From an uncultured Bryobacterales bacterium (lineage in GTDB: Bacteria; Acidobacteriota; Terriglobia; Bryobacterales; UBA6623), in assembly GCA_951813605.1 (NCBI GenBank), contig OX638379.1:1808471-1872470 (forward strand): a stretch of 64,000 nucleotides of DNA, read 5' to 3'. The stretch's first letter is position 1. Every line of letters begins with the position of its first letter. This document shows positions 25,105-33,527 of this stretch, in pieces. Position numbers and translations under genes: made by a program. The notes under the pieces are model-generated. The model saw only the letters and a program-made list of their open reading frames with translations. It did not search any database and had not been told where the DNA came from.

Positions 25105-26532
25105 TCAAGCCAGTGCTTCGGCCGGGCGGCCAAGGCCGCATTCGCGATGGATCGCCGACACGGCGGTGCGCAGGTCTTTCTCGTTGACTACGATTGCGAT
25201 AGTGAGTTCGCTAGAACCTTGAGCGATGGCGATGATGTTGACCTTCCGGCGGGAGATCGCGGTGAACAAGCGGCCCGCCAGTCCCGGTGTCCCGCGCATA
25301 CCCTCGCCCACCGCCGCCAGCAGGCCGACGCTGTGGTCGACGCCGATCGGATGAAGGTATCCGTGAGCGAGTTCCAAGGCGAGTTCCTCGCGCAAGCCCT
25401 CCAGCACTGCATCCACTTCCGCGCTATGCACCAGCATGCAAAAGTTCTGTCGGAAGCTCGAACGCGTTAACAGCAGAAGTTCGACCTTCGCACGGGCCGC
25501 AGCAGCCAATGCTCTAGCCATGAGCTGCGCTCCGGACAGCGAGAGGCTGGCGGCCCCAATTGAAATGAGCGAGACGGTCGAAAGCGAGGTGATCGCGCGG
25601 ACCCCCAGGCTCTTGACAGGCCTATTTGAAATGCGGGTCCCGGCTCCTGCGGGATTGAAGCTGTTCCGTATGCGAACCGGGATATCCATTTCGGCGAGCG
25701 GCGCAAGTGTACGCGGGTGCAGGACCTTCGCGCCGTTGTAGGACAGTTCCGCAGCTTCGTTGTAAGTGACTTCCTCGAGCCGCCGGGCATCCGTTGCGAT
25801 CGACGGGTCGCAACTAAGGATGCCATCCACGTCGGTCCAGATCCAAAGTTCGTCCGCTCGCAGGGCACTTGCGATGATCGCGGCGGAATAGTCCGAGCCT
25901 CCTCGACCGAGCGTTGTTGGCGTGCCGTCTCGTGTCGCCCCGTTGTATCCGGTGATCACCGCGACCCGCCCCCCGTCTAGCAGCGGGCGCAGGATTGATT
26001 CGGCGTTCGCCGCTGTCTCGTCAAAAAGCGGATTGGCTCCTCCAAAGACCGAGTCCGTCACGATCAGTTCATCGCCCGACACACGGGCGGACTCGATCCG
26101 CGCCGCTTGCAAAGCCTCGCAGAGCAGCAACGCGGACAGGCGCTCGCCAGTTGGAGCGGCTCGGTCCACCGCTCTTAGGGGCCGCTCCATCAGCAGCAGC
26201 ATCCCGCGTGCGACCCGGTCGAATGCATCTAGGATGCCGTTCATCCGTTCGCGGACGCTGGCATGTCGATCCGGCGGCAGCAATTCTTCACAGGCTGCGA
26301 AGTGCATTTCTCTGAGCCGAGCGAGGCCGCGCTCGACAGCTTCCGAATCTCTTCGAGAACCGGCCTCGAGCGTCGCAAGCAGCAAGTCCGTCACTTCCGA
26401 CATCGCCGATACCACAACAGCAACCTGGCGATGACCGGCCTGCCCGGCTATCAGCCCCGCCGCGCTGGAAATCGCTTTGGCAGATCCGACGCTCGTTCCG
26501 CCGAACTTCATCACCAGGACGTGGTTGGGCAT
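25105..26532 (-). CDS. lysC: aspartate kinase (monofunctional, LysC type)
   Basis: The protein has 475 aa. The N-terminal kinase motif is VMKFGGTSVGSAKAI, with GRGGSDYSAAIIASAL and TDVDGILSCDP in the amino-acid kinase domain. The C-terminal third carries two ACT-like regulatory domains (SLSTVSLISIGAAS and VNIIAIAQGSSELTIAIVV). It phosphorylates aspartate, the first step to lysine, threonine and methionine, and the ACT domains imply feedback control. The long single-polypeptide form resembles E. coli LysC rather than the alpha/beta type. Confidence 0.95.
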   Translation of the reverse strand: MPNHVLVMKFGGTSVGSAKAISSAAGLIAGQAGHRQVAVVVSAMSEVTDLLLATLEAGSRRDSEAVERGLARLREMHFAACEELLPPDRHASVRERMNGILDAFDRVARGMLLLMERPLRAVDRAAPTGERLSALLLCEALQAARIESARVSGDELIVTDSVFGGANPLFDETAANAESILRPLLDGGRVAVITGYNGATRDGTPTTLGRGGSDYSAAIIASALRADELWIWTDVDGILSCDPSIATDARRLEEVTYNEAAELSYNGAKVLHPRTLAPLAEMDIPVRIRNSFNPAGAGTRISNRPVKSLGVRAITSLSTVSLISIGAASLSLSGAQLMARALAAAARAKVELLLLTRSSFRQNFCMLVHSAEVDAVLEGLREELALELAHGYLHPIGVDHSVGLLAAVGEGMRGTPGLAGRLFTAISRRKVNIIAIAQGSSELTIAIVVNEKDLRTAVSAIHRECGLGRPAEALA

Positions 26533-26616
26533 CGCTTGAATCCTTCCTAAAGGCGTTTGATTTAGGGAAAAGCCACAGGTGCCCGCTAGGAGGCGGGATC
26601 CCGGCTTGGATCGCGC

Positions 26617-27228
26617 CTACGCGACCCCCTCCTGAGTCTCGCGCTGCAGATACACGCCGTATTTCTTCAGCTCTTCCTCGTAGTAGTTCCGGTGCAGCAC
26701 CTGCCACTCCTCGCTGCCTTCCGGAATCTCGCGCTTCTGTGAGATGATCATCTGCTTCGCCAAGCGGTCGCTCTTCTCCTCCAGCATGAGGATGTCGGTT
26801 AGATGACGCTGTATCTCCAGTCGAGTGTTGTTCCAACCCTTGATCAAGCGGGTGCCGGGAATGCGTGGAAGCATTCCGGCCATCTTGTGGGAAATTTCAA
26901 GCACCTTGTCCCGGGAGAGCTTCATGGTGCGCGGCCCCCGACTCTCGGCCACAGCTGAGATCACCTTGCGCTCGGCCAGAATCTTCCGTTTCACTCGGCT
27001 GAACATCTCGTGGTAGGAAATGCTCTGATGGCGTATGTACTCGTTGTACTGGGAAAGCAGCGCCCGGGCCTCCGCGTTGATTTCGTCCTCCAAGCTCAGT
27101 TCGTCGAGGACGATCGTTTCAAAGCCCTCGGATACGAGGGCTGGGTGCTTGAAGACGCATGACTGTGCACCAAGCCGCTTGGTGACCTCCGTGGCCAAGA
27201 ATCTTATGAACGGTGGCGGGATCAGCAT
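26617..27228 (-). CDS. tandem DUF507 protein
   Basis: The protein has 203 aa made of two related helical halves, each about 90 residues. Both match the DUF507 pattern: the first has IRFLATEVTKRL and SLEDEINAEARALLSQY, and the second MKLSRDKVLEISHKMAGML and RLEIQRHLTDILMLEEKSD. The function of DUF507 is unknown. It lies 84 bp upstream of the aspartate kinase on the same strand, so co-transcription is possible. The tandem form is the one I associate with Acidobacteriota. Confidence 0.75.
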   Translation of the reverse strand: MLIPPPFIRFLATEVTKRLGAQSCVFKHPALVSEGFETIVLDELSLEDEINAEARALLSQYNEYIRHQSISYHEMFSRVKRKILAERKVISAVAESRGPRTMKLSRDKVLEISHKMAGMLPRIPGTRLIKGWNNTRLEIQRHLTDILMLEEKSDRLAKQMIISQKREIPEGSEEWQVLHRNYYEEELKKYGVYLQRETQEGVA

Positions 27229-27681
27229 CCCTAGTGCAACCTATTTTAGCGAGTCCGTCACGGGGGTGTCCAACATGTCGCTCGGCACGCTGAACCTGCG
27301 TCCCGTCCGTCCCCAAGTGATGTCGGCGCTCCGGCGAGACTCGTCCGCGACGGGGCGCGTTCAAGAGCTTCCCGGCGGACAGGTTCACTGCCAGACTATC
27401 GTCTTCGAGCAACCGCTCCCTTCGTCCGTCAAGGGTCGATGCGTGTTCCGACGAAAAGCGCGGCTGGCCGCCGAAACCCATCGCCTTAAGAACCCAGCAA
27501 CACTGCATCCCCTCGCTATGCGACGCGGTGAGGGCCCCTGGACCTGTCGGCCAAATTTGGCAACGCGCATCCGCGGTACGCCCCGACGGCTCTATGGCAA
27601 GCTACACGTCGAGAACATTCATCCCATGAATTGTCATTTGCCGGCGGTTTGAAAGCTCAAGGTGTTAGCTAGAGTCAAACT
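27229..27681 (+). other. gene-free stretch between divergent genes
   Basis: This 450-bp region separates the DUF507 gene and the O-methyltransferase. Long frames exist on both strands, but none resembles a protein or has a ribosome site. It probably carries both promoters. Confidence 0.4.
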
Positions 27682-28341
27682 GTGTCGAAGATTACTGCCC
27701 TAACCCAAGATCTCTGCCGCTACATGATTCGCAACCGCACTGCCGAGAACGAGATCCTTGGCGAATTGCGACGAGACACGGAAGAGCGGGTGGGTGAACT
27801 TTCCGGGATGATGATCTCCGAAGAACAAGGCGTGCTCCTGCGGATTCTAGTCGCTGCCTTGGCCCCGCAAGTCGCGATCGAGGTCGGGACATTCACCGGA
27901 TATAGCGCGCTCTGCATGGCCTCGGCCCTGCCGCCGGAAGGGAAGTTGATTTGCTGCGATCTCAACCGGGAGTGGACCTCGATCGGTGCCACTTACTGGG
28001 AGCGCTGCGGCGTGGCCGATCGAATCGACCTTCGAATCGCGCCGGCAATCGAGACTCTGACATCGCTTCCGGCCAACACCGTTGTCGACTTCGCCTTCGT
28101 GGACGCCGACAAGGCCAGCTATCTCGCCTACTACGAGGCCATCGTGGCGCGGCTGCGCCCCAACGGCCTCATCGCCGTCGACAACGTGATGTGGCACAAC
28201 TGGTCGATGGACGCGGCCAATCAGGACGAGGAAACAATCGGTGTCCGGGAGTTCAACGACCATGTCCTTCGGGACGGCCGCGTCGAGAGCGTCATGCTGC
28301 ATGTGGGTGACGGTGTCACGCTGATCCGCAAGCTGCACTAG
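27682..28341 (+). CDS. class I SAM O-methyltransferase (caffeoyl-CoA OMT-like)
   Basis: The protein has 219 aa from a GTG at 27682. Motif I is AIEVGTFTGYSALCMASAL, the acidic residue after beta2 lies in ICCDLNREW, and the metal-binding FVDADKASYLAYY is typical of the cation-dependent family. VDNVMWHNW supplies a further metal ligand. These enzymes methylate catechol-like hydroxyls. The natural acceptor is not predictable. Confidence 0.92.
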   Translation: MSKITALTQDLCRYMIRNRTAENEILGELRRDTEERVGELSGMMISEEQGVLLRILVAALAPQVAIEVGTFTGYSALCMASALPPEGKLICCDLNREWTSIGATYWERCGVADRIDLRIAPAIETLTSLPANTVVDFAFVDADKASYLAYYEAIVARLRPNGLIAVDNVMWHNWSMDAANQDEETIGVREFNDHVLRDGRVESVMLHVGDGVTLIRKLH

Positions 28342-28583
28342 GCGTCGCGGCTGTTCCGTCGCCGACCTCGCGAACGACCCTGAAAAGCACCTCGCGGAAT
28401 CCGTTCGGGACTGAGACAGGGGAAACATCGCGTCCTTCCGTGCGGAAACCCTTTCGCGAGGCAAACGACAGCTCGCGCCAAGCCCTCGCGATTGGCGAGG
28501 AATTCTTGCTGGCCGGCCGCGGCGACGCGCCACGGGCACTGCCCGTCGGCAAGCACCGACCAGGATCCCGGCTCCCCGCTAAG

Positions 28584-29807
28584 TCAAGCGACGTCTAGCA
28601 GGCTTTCACGGACCCGCTCTTCGGGCACACGAATGCCCAGCCCGGGAGTCTCAGGCACCCTCACGTGGACGCCCTCCATCTCGATGTCCTCGGCGAGGAG
28701 ATCGGCGAGAAACTGAGGGCCATTGAGTTCGGGCGGGAGCAGCAGGTCCAGCGTGGAATAGAGATGCACGGAAGCCATGAGGCTGACTCCTGCATCGGTC
28801 AGTCCGCTACCCAGCAGACCCAGGCCGTGCGCTTCCGAAACGACGGCGCTTTTCGCGCAATTGGTCACGCCCCCGCTCTTCGCCACCTTCAAGACCACCA
28901 GGTCAGCCGCGCGCATCTCAGCCACACGCGCTACATCGAACGACGAGAAGCAGCCCTCGTCGATCGCAACAGGGTAAGCGCTCTTCTCCCGTGCCCTCCG
29001 CATGCCCATCCAGTCTTCGCTGCGAACCGGCTGCTCGAAGCAACGAATGTTGTCGATGTCCCGGAGGGCTTGGAGGAATCGCTCGAGCTGGATCGGCTGG
29101 TAAGACTGGTTGGCGTCCAGCCAAATGTCGATGTCCGGACGCGCCTGCAGGATCGCCTCCAAGCGCCTGATGTCCTCGTCGGCGTCGCCGGCTACCTTGA
29201 CCTTGAAGCAGCGGCATGCGGGCCAGCGCGTCACTTCTTCTGCCATCGCGCTAGGCGCGTCGATGCTCACTGCGTAACAGAGTTCGACCGTGTCGCGCAA
29301 CTTGCCTCCCAGCAACCGGTGCAGGGGGACGCCGGCGATCTGGCCGGCCAAGTCCAGGAAGGCGATTTCCAGAGCGCTCTTTGAGAACGGAGCCCCGTTG
29401 CTCACCGCCGGGCGAATCGCCTCGTCCATCTGCTTCTTGAGCGGGTTCCATTCGAAAGGAGTCCTGCCAATCGCCATCGGCGCGAGGTGATGACGCAGGG
29501 TTCCGACAGCGGCTTCCAAGGTCTCGTAGGACCAGGCTGGAATTGTAAGAGTCATGCCCCATCCGACATGGCCGTCCTCCGTCTCGGCGCGAACCAGGAC
29601 ATAGCTTCCGGGCTTGCTCTCGGTGCCCACCGTTCCTACACCGATGCGAAACGTGGAGCGGAAGTGTATGCCGACGGGAAGCACATCTACCTTGCGGATT
29701 CGCCAGCCTCTGGGCTGATCGCCCGCCGCTGAAAGCGAGCCTCCAGCGGCTAGGCCGCAGCTGCCGCCTGCGAGAAATTGTGTGAATTGGCGACGGTTCG
29801 TATTCAT
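28584..29807 (-). CDS. Tat-exported enolase-superfamily enzyme (muconate-lactonizing/epimerase type)
   Basis: The protein has 407 aa. The N-terminus MNTNRRQFTQFLAGGSCG carries a twin-arginine signal. The catalytic set is CFKVKVAG (K-x-K), WLDANQSY (first metal ligand), RCFEQPV, AIDEGCF and the second lysine in VVLKVAKSGG. This arrangement fits the muconate lactonizing enzyme/dipeptide epimerase subgroup, which abstracts a proton alpha to a carboxylate. Substrate is unknown. It is one of three enolase-superfamily genes in this window. Confidence 0.88.
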   Translation of the reverse strand: MNTNRRQFTQFLAGGSCGLAAGGSLSAAGDQPRGWRIRKVDVLPVGIHFRSTFRIGVGTVGTESKPGSYVLVRAETEDGHVGWGMTLTIPAWSYETLEAAVGTLRHHLAPMAIGRTPFEWNPLKKQMDEAIRPAVSNGAPFSKSALEIAFLDLAGQIAGVPLHRLLGGKLRDTVELCYAVSIDAPSAMAEEVTRWPACRCFKVKVAGDADEDIRRLEAILQARPDIDIWLDANQSYQPIQLERFLQALRDIDNIRCFEQPVRSEDWMGMRRAREKSAYPVAIDEGCFSSFDVARVAEMRAADLVVLKVAKSGGVTNCAKSAVVSEAHGLGLLGSGLTDAGVSLMASVHLYSTLDLLLPPELNGPQFLADLLAEDIEMEGVHVRVPETPGLGIRVPEERVRESLLDVA

Positions 29808-29956
29808 GGATGCCTCTAGCAGGCGACCAAATGGCCAACTGCGACGTCACCGGTGATTGTACAGGGACGCGGAGTCAGGCGCGAACCTGGCACAGGGCTC
29901 CGTCGCCCTCGCCAATTGCGCTTTCGGTGTAACGAGCCCGCGCGGTCCCGGATTGG

Positions 29957-30793
29957 CTAAAACGAGCCAGATGGAACGAATGACAAGCCTTCGCGGGTTA
30001 TTCGCACGTGGCGAACCTGGCCGGACTCACCGATCTTGTCATGCAGCTCGCCATCGACCACCAAAACAACCTCCGCCGCGTTCCCAACTGAGACTTGCAC
30101 GACCTCTTCGGCTCGAATGAGCCTCCGCTCGCCCGCTGTCAAGGTCATTTCCCGCCGGATATCCCCGTCAACGAGGTATCTGACCCAGAGGCGGTCCGTG
30201 GCGCGGATCTCGATTTCCATGAGTGCCGGATTCCTGCCTGGTGCCGCGCGCCGGTCCTGCGAGAGCACCCCCGACACTGACTGACCTGCGTCCGTTCCGC
30301 CGGCGTCCGCTTCGAGAGAGTTCGCGACCGGAGTCGTCGCTTCGTTCAACGCGACGCGCTCGCCCTCGTTTCCGGCTCGGTTCAAGTTGTACCACCAGAT
30401 CGAGCCAGCGACGATAAGGCTCAAAGCAACGCAAACTGTGGTGCCGGCGCCGCGGTGCTTGCGTACCGTGTGCACAAATGCCGAGAGTGCCGACCCGAGA
30501 AAGTATCCCGGCGACAGGGCCGGCGCCACAGGCTCGTCGGGCACAGGGCGTGAACGGGCGCTGGACACTGCCCCACGGATGGCTGAGACGGCCATCACCT
30601 CGTCAAGTCCCAGCGCGGTCGCGTATTGTCGCTGGAAACTCACCGCGCAGAACTGGTCCGGCAGCTTGTCGTACCGTCCTTCTTCCAGGCACTGCAGAAA
30701 GAAAGGCCGAATCTTGGTTACTTCTGCAACGTCCTCTATAGTCAGGTCCCGAGAAAGCCTAGCCGCTTTCAGCTGTTCGCCGATGGTCGCCAT
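29957..30793 (-). CDS. RodZ-like protein (HTH, one TM, DUF4115)
   Basis: The protein has 278 aa. It has an N-terminal helix-turn-helix (GEQLKAARLSRDLTIEDVAE, YDKLPDQFCAVSFQRQYATA), a membrane helix near residues 117-135 (VCVALSLIVAGSIWWY) and a periplasmic DUF4115 beta domain with DRLWVRYLVDG and VQVSVGNAAEVVLVVDG. This is the RodZ layout; RodZ links MreB to the elongation machinery. The first 28 codons are tandemly repeated upstream, so the ATG at 30793 has no visible ribosome site and translation may be coupled to the upstream copy. Confidence 0.85.
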   Translation of the reverse strand: MATIGEQLKAARLSRDLTIEDVAEVTKIRPFFLQCLEEGRYDKLPDQFCAVSFQRQYATALGLDEVMAVSAIRGAVSSARSRPVPDEPVAPALSPGYFLGSALSAFVHTVRKHRGAGTTVCVALSLIVAGSIWWYNLNRAGNEGERVALNEATTPVANSLEADAGGTDAGQSVSGVLSQDRRAAPGRNPALMEIEIRATDRLWVRYLVDGDIRREMTLTAGERRLIRAEEVVQVSVGNAAEVVLVVDGELHDKIGESGQVRHVRITREGLSFVPSGSF

Positions 30794-30882
30794 ATAATCT
30801 TGGTTACTTCTGCAACGTCCTCTATAGTCAGGTCCCGAGAAACCCTAGCCGCTTTCAGCTGTTCGCTGATGGTCGCCATATA
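30711..30882 (-). repeat. 86-bp tandem duplication of the rodZ start
   Basis: Positions 30711-30796 and 30797-30882 are direct repeats of 86 bp with two mismatches (84/86 identical). Each copy holds an ATG and the first 28 codons of the HTH region. Because 86 is not a multiple of three, the outer copy is out of frame with the gene. Confidence 0.97.
30769..30879 (-). other. overlapping upstream ORF from duplicated rodZ start
   Basis: From the ATG at 30879 a 36-codon ORF repeats the RodZ N-terminus up to EDVAEVTKI, then shifts frame into IWRPSANS and stops at 30769, 25 bp inside the real gene. It would overlap and cover the true start. It may be a decayed copy or a translational control element. 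Expression is not known. Confidence 0.6.
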
Positions 30883-30915
30883 TTGAGTACAGAATTGCCT
30901 CTATTATAGGAAATC

Positions 30916-30948
30916 CTCCAAAGCTGCCGTCTCCCGGCGGCTTTGGAG
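30916..30948. promoter_or_regulatory. 13-bp hairpin upstream of rodZ
   Basis: CTCCAAAGC (30916-30924) pairs with GCTTTGGAG (30940-30948), extended by GCC/GGC around a 7-nt loop. On the minus strand a TATAAT sequence lies just after it. With no T tract it is unlikely to be a plain intrinsic terminator; a leader hairpin or operator is possible. Confidence 0.5.
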
Positions 30949-30982
30949 TCAGGAATCCACACGAATGTGTCGGGACTTAGAC

Positions 30983-31468
30983 CTATTTGCCCGAGCGATT
31001 CCCGTCGGTCACCTCGGCAGTGTTGAGTGCTCGTTTTCCGTGGGCGCTGTCGAACCAAACCCCACTCGCTACTTTCAATTGGGTCGGAGTCGCGATTCTG
31101 CCAGCCCCCAGGAGTTGCACGGCCAGCGGCGAGGGCTTGTCGCTGCCCTTCGCTGCGACGGCACGCAGATCGCGTCCGAAATGAACATGCGCGTAGCGTG
31201 GACGGCCTTCCTTGGGCGAGCGTCGACGTCGTGCCCGCGCCTGCCGTCAGAACCGTCTCTTCAGCCTCACTTGTTACGCGTCCCGGGCGACCTTTGCGTT
31301 GACGGCCGGTATCGGACTATCGGAATTCCTCGTCCAACTAGTAAATTGGAGGTTCAGCCGCACTTGGAGTTCCCAATCGGAACGAAGACGCCGGCCATCG
31401 AGCCCCTTGGCCGGGCGGACGATCTGGTCACCGCCGGAAGCGTACGTCCTCAGGGCCCGGAAAGGCAT
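30983..31468 (-). pseudogene. possible decayed gene (family unknown)
   Basis: Two open segments of the same minus-strand frame read like protein. The upstream one (from 31468) has LRSDWELQVRLNLQFTSW. The downstream one (31246-30983) has RPRYAHVHFGRDLRAVAAK and LLGAGRIATPTQLKVASGVW and ends in TAG. Two in-frame stops separate them, and the second segment has no start codon. Codon use looks coding. I do not recognise the family. This could also be chance. Confidence 0.3.
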
Positions 31469-31497
31469 TCGTTCCGCTCAGTGTCCGCGAAATCCCA

Positions 31498-32601
31498 TTG
31501 CCCGAGTTGCCCGAGCCGAACACGACGCGAACCAACATCGTAATTCTCGAACCCGAGGCCTGCCCCGCGTGCGCCTCGGAATCGTTCTCGGAGCTCTTCG
31601 CCGGTTCCGACAGGGTTCTTCGCAAGAGGTCGTCGAAGTTCGTCGCTCTGGAATGCGCCGATTGCGGATTGATCCGCCTCGAACCGGGCCCCAGCGACGC
31701 GGAGCTCCGCTATCTGCACCCAGATCATTCATGGGAGTCGGTTCCCGCCTATCAAGGTCTCTACGCGGACTTCATACGCCACATCGCAGTGCGCAGCGAC
31801 ATTCGATTCATCGAGAGCTGCCTCCGCCCGCCGGGCCCTGTGCTGGAATTCACTTTGCCGGGGGGATCGATAGCGGAAGCCCTGGCTAAGCGGGGCGCTT
31901 CAGTCGTGGCGGGCCACTCCTCTGGCCGCATTCTAAGTTCACTAGTGCGCAAAGAAGGGATTTCCGCCGCTCGCTTCGGTCTGCCGGATCCTTGTTTTCT
32001 TGCAGGCTCCTTCAGCGCAATCACGGCATTTCACGTTCTTGAACACCTCGGCAAGCCCACGACGGCGCTGCTCGCCTTGCGAGATCTCCTCGCCGAGGGT
32101 GGGAGGCTGGTCTTGAAGATCCCGAACGCAGACTCTTGGCAGGGCCTGCTGCTTGGGAATGCCTGGAACGGCTTCGACATACCTCGACATCCCTTTGGCT
32201 TCGGAGCCGCGGAAATCGAATCCCTTCTCGAGCATTGCGGTTACAGGATGCTGCGTTGCAAGCATTTCTCTTTGGTTTCCGATGCGACCGGGCTGGCAAC
32301 GAGCCTGTGCCCGTGGCTCGATCCGACGCTGCGGCGGATCCGCGCGGGTCGCGAGTCGAAGCTCATTGCAGCCTGGAAGGACACGGCTTACATAGCACTG
32401 GCGGCCGCGGCCTGGCCGCTGACTATGCTGGAAGCAGCGAGCGGTGGCGGTGCCAGCCTCCTGATTGAAGCTTGCAGGGCGGGGGAGGAACGGTCGGGGA
32501 TCCAAGAGACCGCAATTCCGATGCCCAAGCTGACCAGGGACGGGTCCCGCCGCAGTCCGGAGACAGATAAGGGTTCCTCGCCGGGACCGCACGAGGGGTA
32601 G
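31498..32601 (+). CDS. class I SAM methyltransferase with N-terminal zinc knuckle, degenerate motif I
   Basis: The protein has 367 aa from a TTG at 31498; the start is uncertain because no ribosome site is seen. Near the N-terminus CPACAS and CADCG form a two-CxxC knuckle, as in Methyltransf_23/C-methyltransferase-like proteins. The SAM fold follows, with ITAFHVLEHLGKPTTAL and GGRLVLKIPNADSWQGLLLG clearly recognisable. Motif I, normally DxGxGxG, reads LEFTLPGGSIAEAL, so cofactor binding may be altered. The C-terminal part is basic and low-complexity. Target unknown. Confidence 0.8.
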   Translation: MPELPEPNTTRTNIVILEPEACPACASESFSELFAGSDRVLRKRSSKFVALECADCGLIRLEPGPSDAELRYLHPDHSWESVPAYQGLYADFIRHIAVRSDIRFIESCLRPPGPVLEFTLPGGSIAEALAKRGASVVAGHSSGRILSSLVRKEGISAARFGLPDPCFLAGSFSAITAFHVLEHLGKPTTALLALRDLLAEGGRLVLKIPNADSWQGLLLGNAWNGFDIPRHPFGFGAAEIESLLEHCGYRMLRCKHFSLVSDATGLATSLCPWLDPTLRRIRAGRESKLIAAWKDTAYIALAAAAWPLTMLEAASGGGASLLIEACRAGEERSGIQETAIPMPKLTRDGSRRSPETDKGSSPGPHEG

Positions 32602-32608
32602 CCAATTC

Positions 32609-33520
32609 ATGTCCAGGCGAATCGCACTTCGGCTCTTAGGCTCGGCCGCATTCCTGCTGGCGTCCGCGTGCGCGCAGCAACCGGCTCCGCGTTATCCATC
32701 CGGGGAATTCGCAGCACTCGGCGAGCGCGCCATGGAGTGGACCCGCCGTTTCGTCGAGCTAGGCCCTCGTCCTGCTGGTTCGAGCGCTCTGGCAGCCCAG
32801 CACGAATTGATTGTCAGGGCGCTGGCGAGGCTCTCATGCGAGGTCGAGGTGGACTCGTTCGTTGCTCCGACTCCCGTGGGCGCGCTGCGGATGCGAAACA
32901 TCGTGGCGCGCTTCGGGCCGCCATCGCCTGGCGCGACGGTGGTGGTTTCCGGACACTACGACACTCATCGAATGAACGGATTCCTCGGAGCCAACGACGG
33001 GGGATCTTCAGCCGGCCTGCTAATGGCGCTGGCAGAACGAATCGATCAAATCGAACCGGGACCGGTTTGGCTAGCCTTCTTCGACGGCGAGGAGAGCACC
33101 GTCGAATGGCGGGACGGCGACCACACGTACGGCAGCCGGAGACTGGCGGGGCAGTGGGCCGCCGACGCAACCGTGCGGCGGATTCGCGCCCTGATCAATG
33201 TCGACATGATCGGAGACGCGGATCTGCAATTGGTCTACGAAGGCAATTCGGACTCCCGCCTGCGAGAAACCGTCTGGACCATCGCGAGGGAGCTAGGGTA
33301 CTCCTCGGTGTTCCGCCGGCGGCCAGGCTACATCGAGGACGACCACATTCCGTTCTTGCGGGCGGGCGTACCCAGCCTGAACCTGATCGATTTCGACTAC
33401 GGGCCGGGCAACTCCTACTGGCATACCGCTGCGGATGCGCTAGACAAGCTCGACGCTCGCAGCTTCGCGACCGTGCTGCACGTGTTGGAGGTCGCGATCA
33501 AACACATCCTCGCCGAATGA
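32609..33520 (+). CDS. M28-type protein, glutaminyl-peptide cyclotransferase-like
   Basis: The protein has 303 aa with a signal/lipoprotein leader (LRLLGSAAFLLASACAQQ). The metal-site text is SGHYDTHRMNGFLGANDGG, followed by FFDGEESTVEWRDGDHTYGS and a late His in SYWHTAADALDK. The combination of GANDGGSSAG, DGEE-x-W and D-x-x-YGSR is what separates glutaminyl cyclases from M28 aminopeptidases. It may form N-terminal pyroglutamate on exported proteins. It begins 7 bp after the methyltransferase stop, suggesting co-transcription. Confidence 0.85.
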   Translation: MSRRIALRLLGSAAFLLASACAQQPAPRYPSGEFAALGERAMEWTRRFVELGPRPAGSSALAAQHELIVRALARLSCEVEVDSFVAPTPVGALRMRNIVARFGPPSPGATVVVSGHYDTHRMNGFLGANDGGSSAGLLMALAERIDQIEPGPVWLAFFDGEESTVEWRDGDHTYGSRRLAGQWAADATVRRIRALINVDMIGDADLQLVYEGNSDSRLRETVWTIARELGYSSVFRRRPGYIEDDHIPFLRAGVPSLNLIDFDYGPGNSYWHTAADALDKLDARSFATVLHVLEVAIKHILAE

Positions 33521-33527
33521 CAGAATG

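Noticed and set aside
27035..27652. 205-codon plus-strand frame across the DUF507 gene and spacer
   Set aside because: Half lies antisense to DUF507; no recognisable protein.
30965..31543. 192-codon plus-strand frame before the methyltransferase
   Set aside because: Sequence reads as non-protein, and the minus strand looks more coding.
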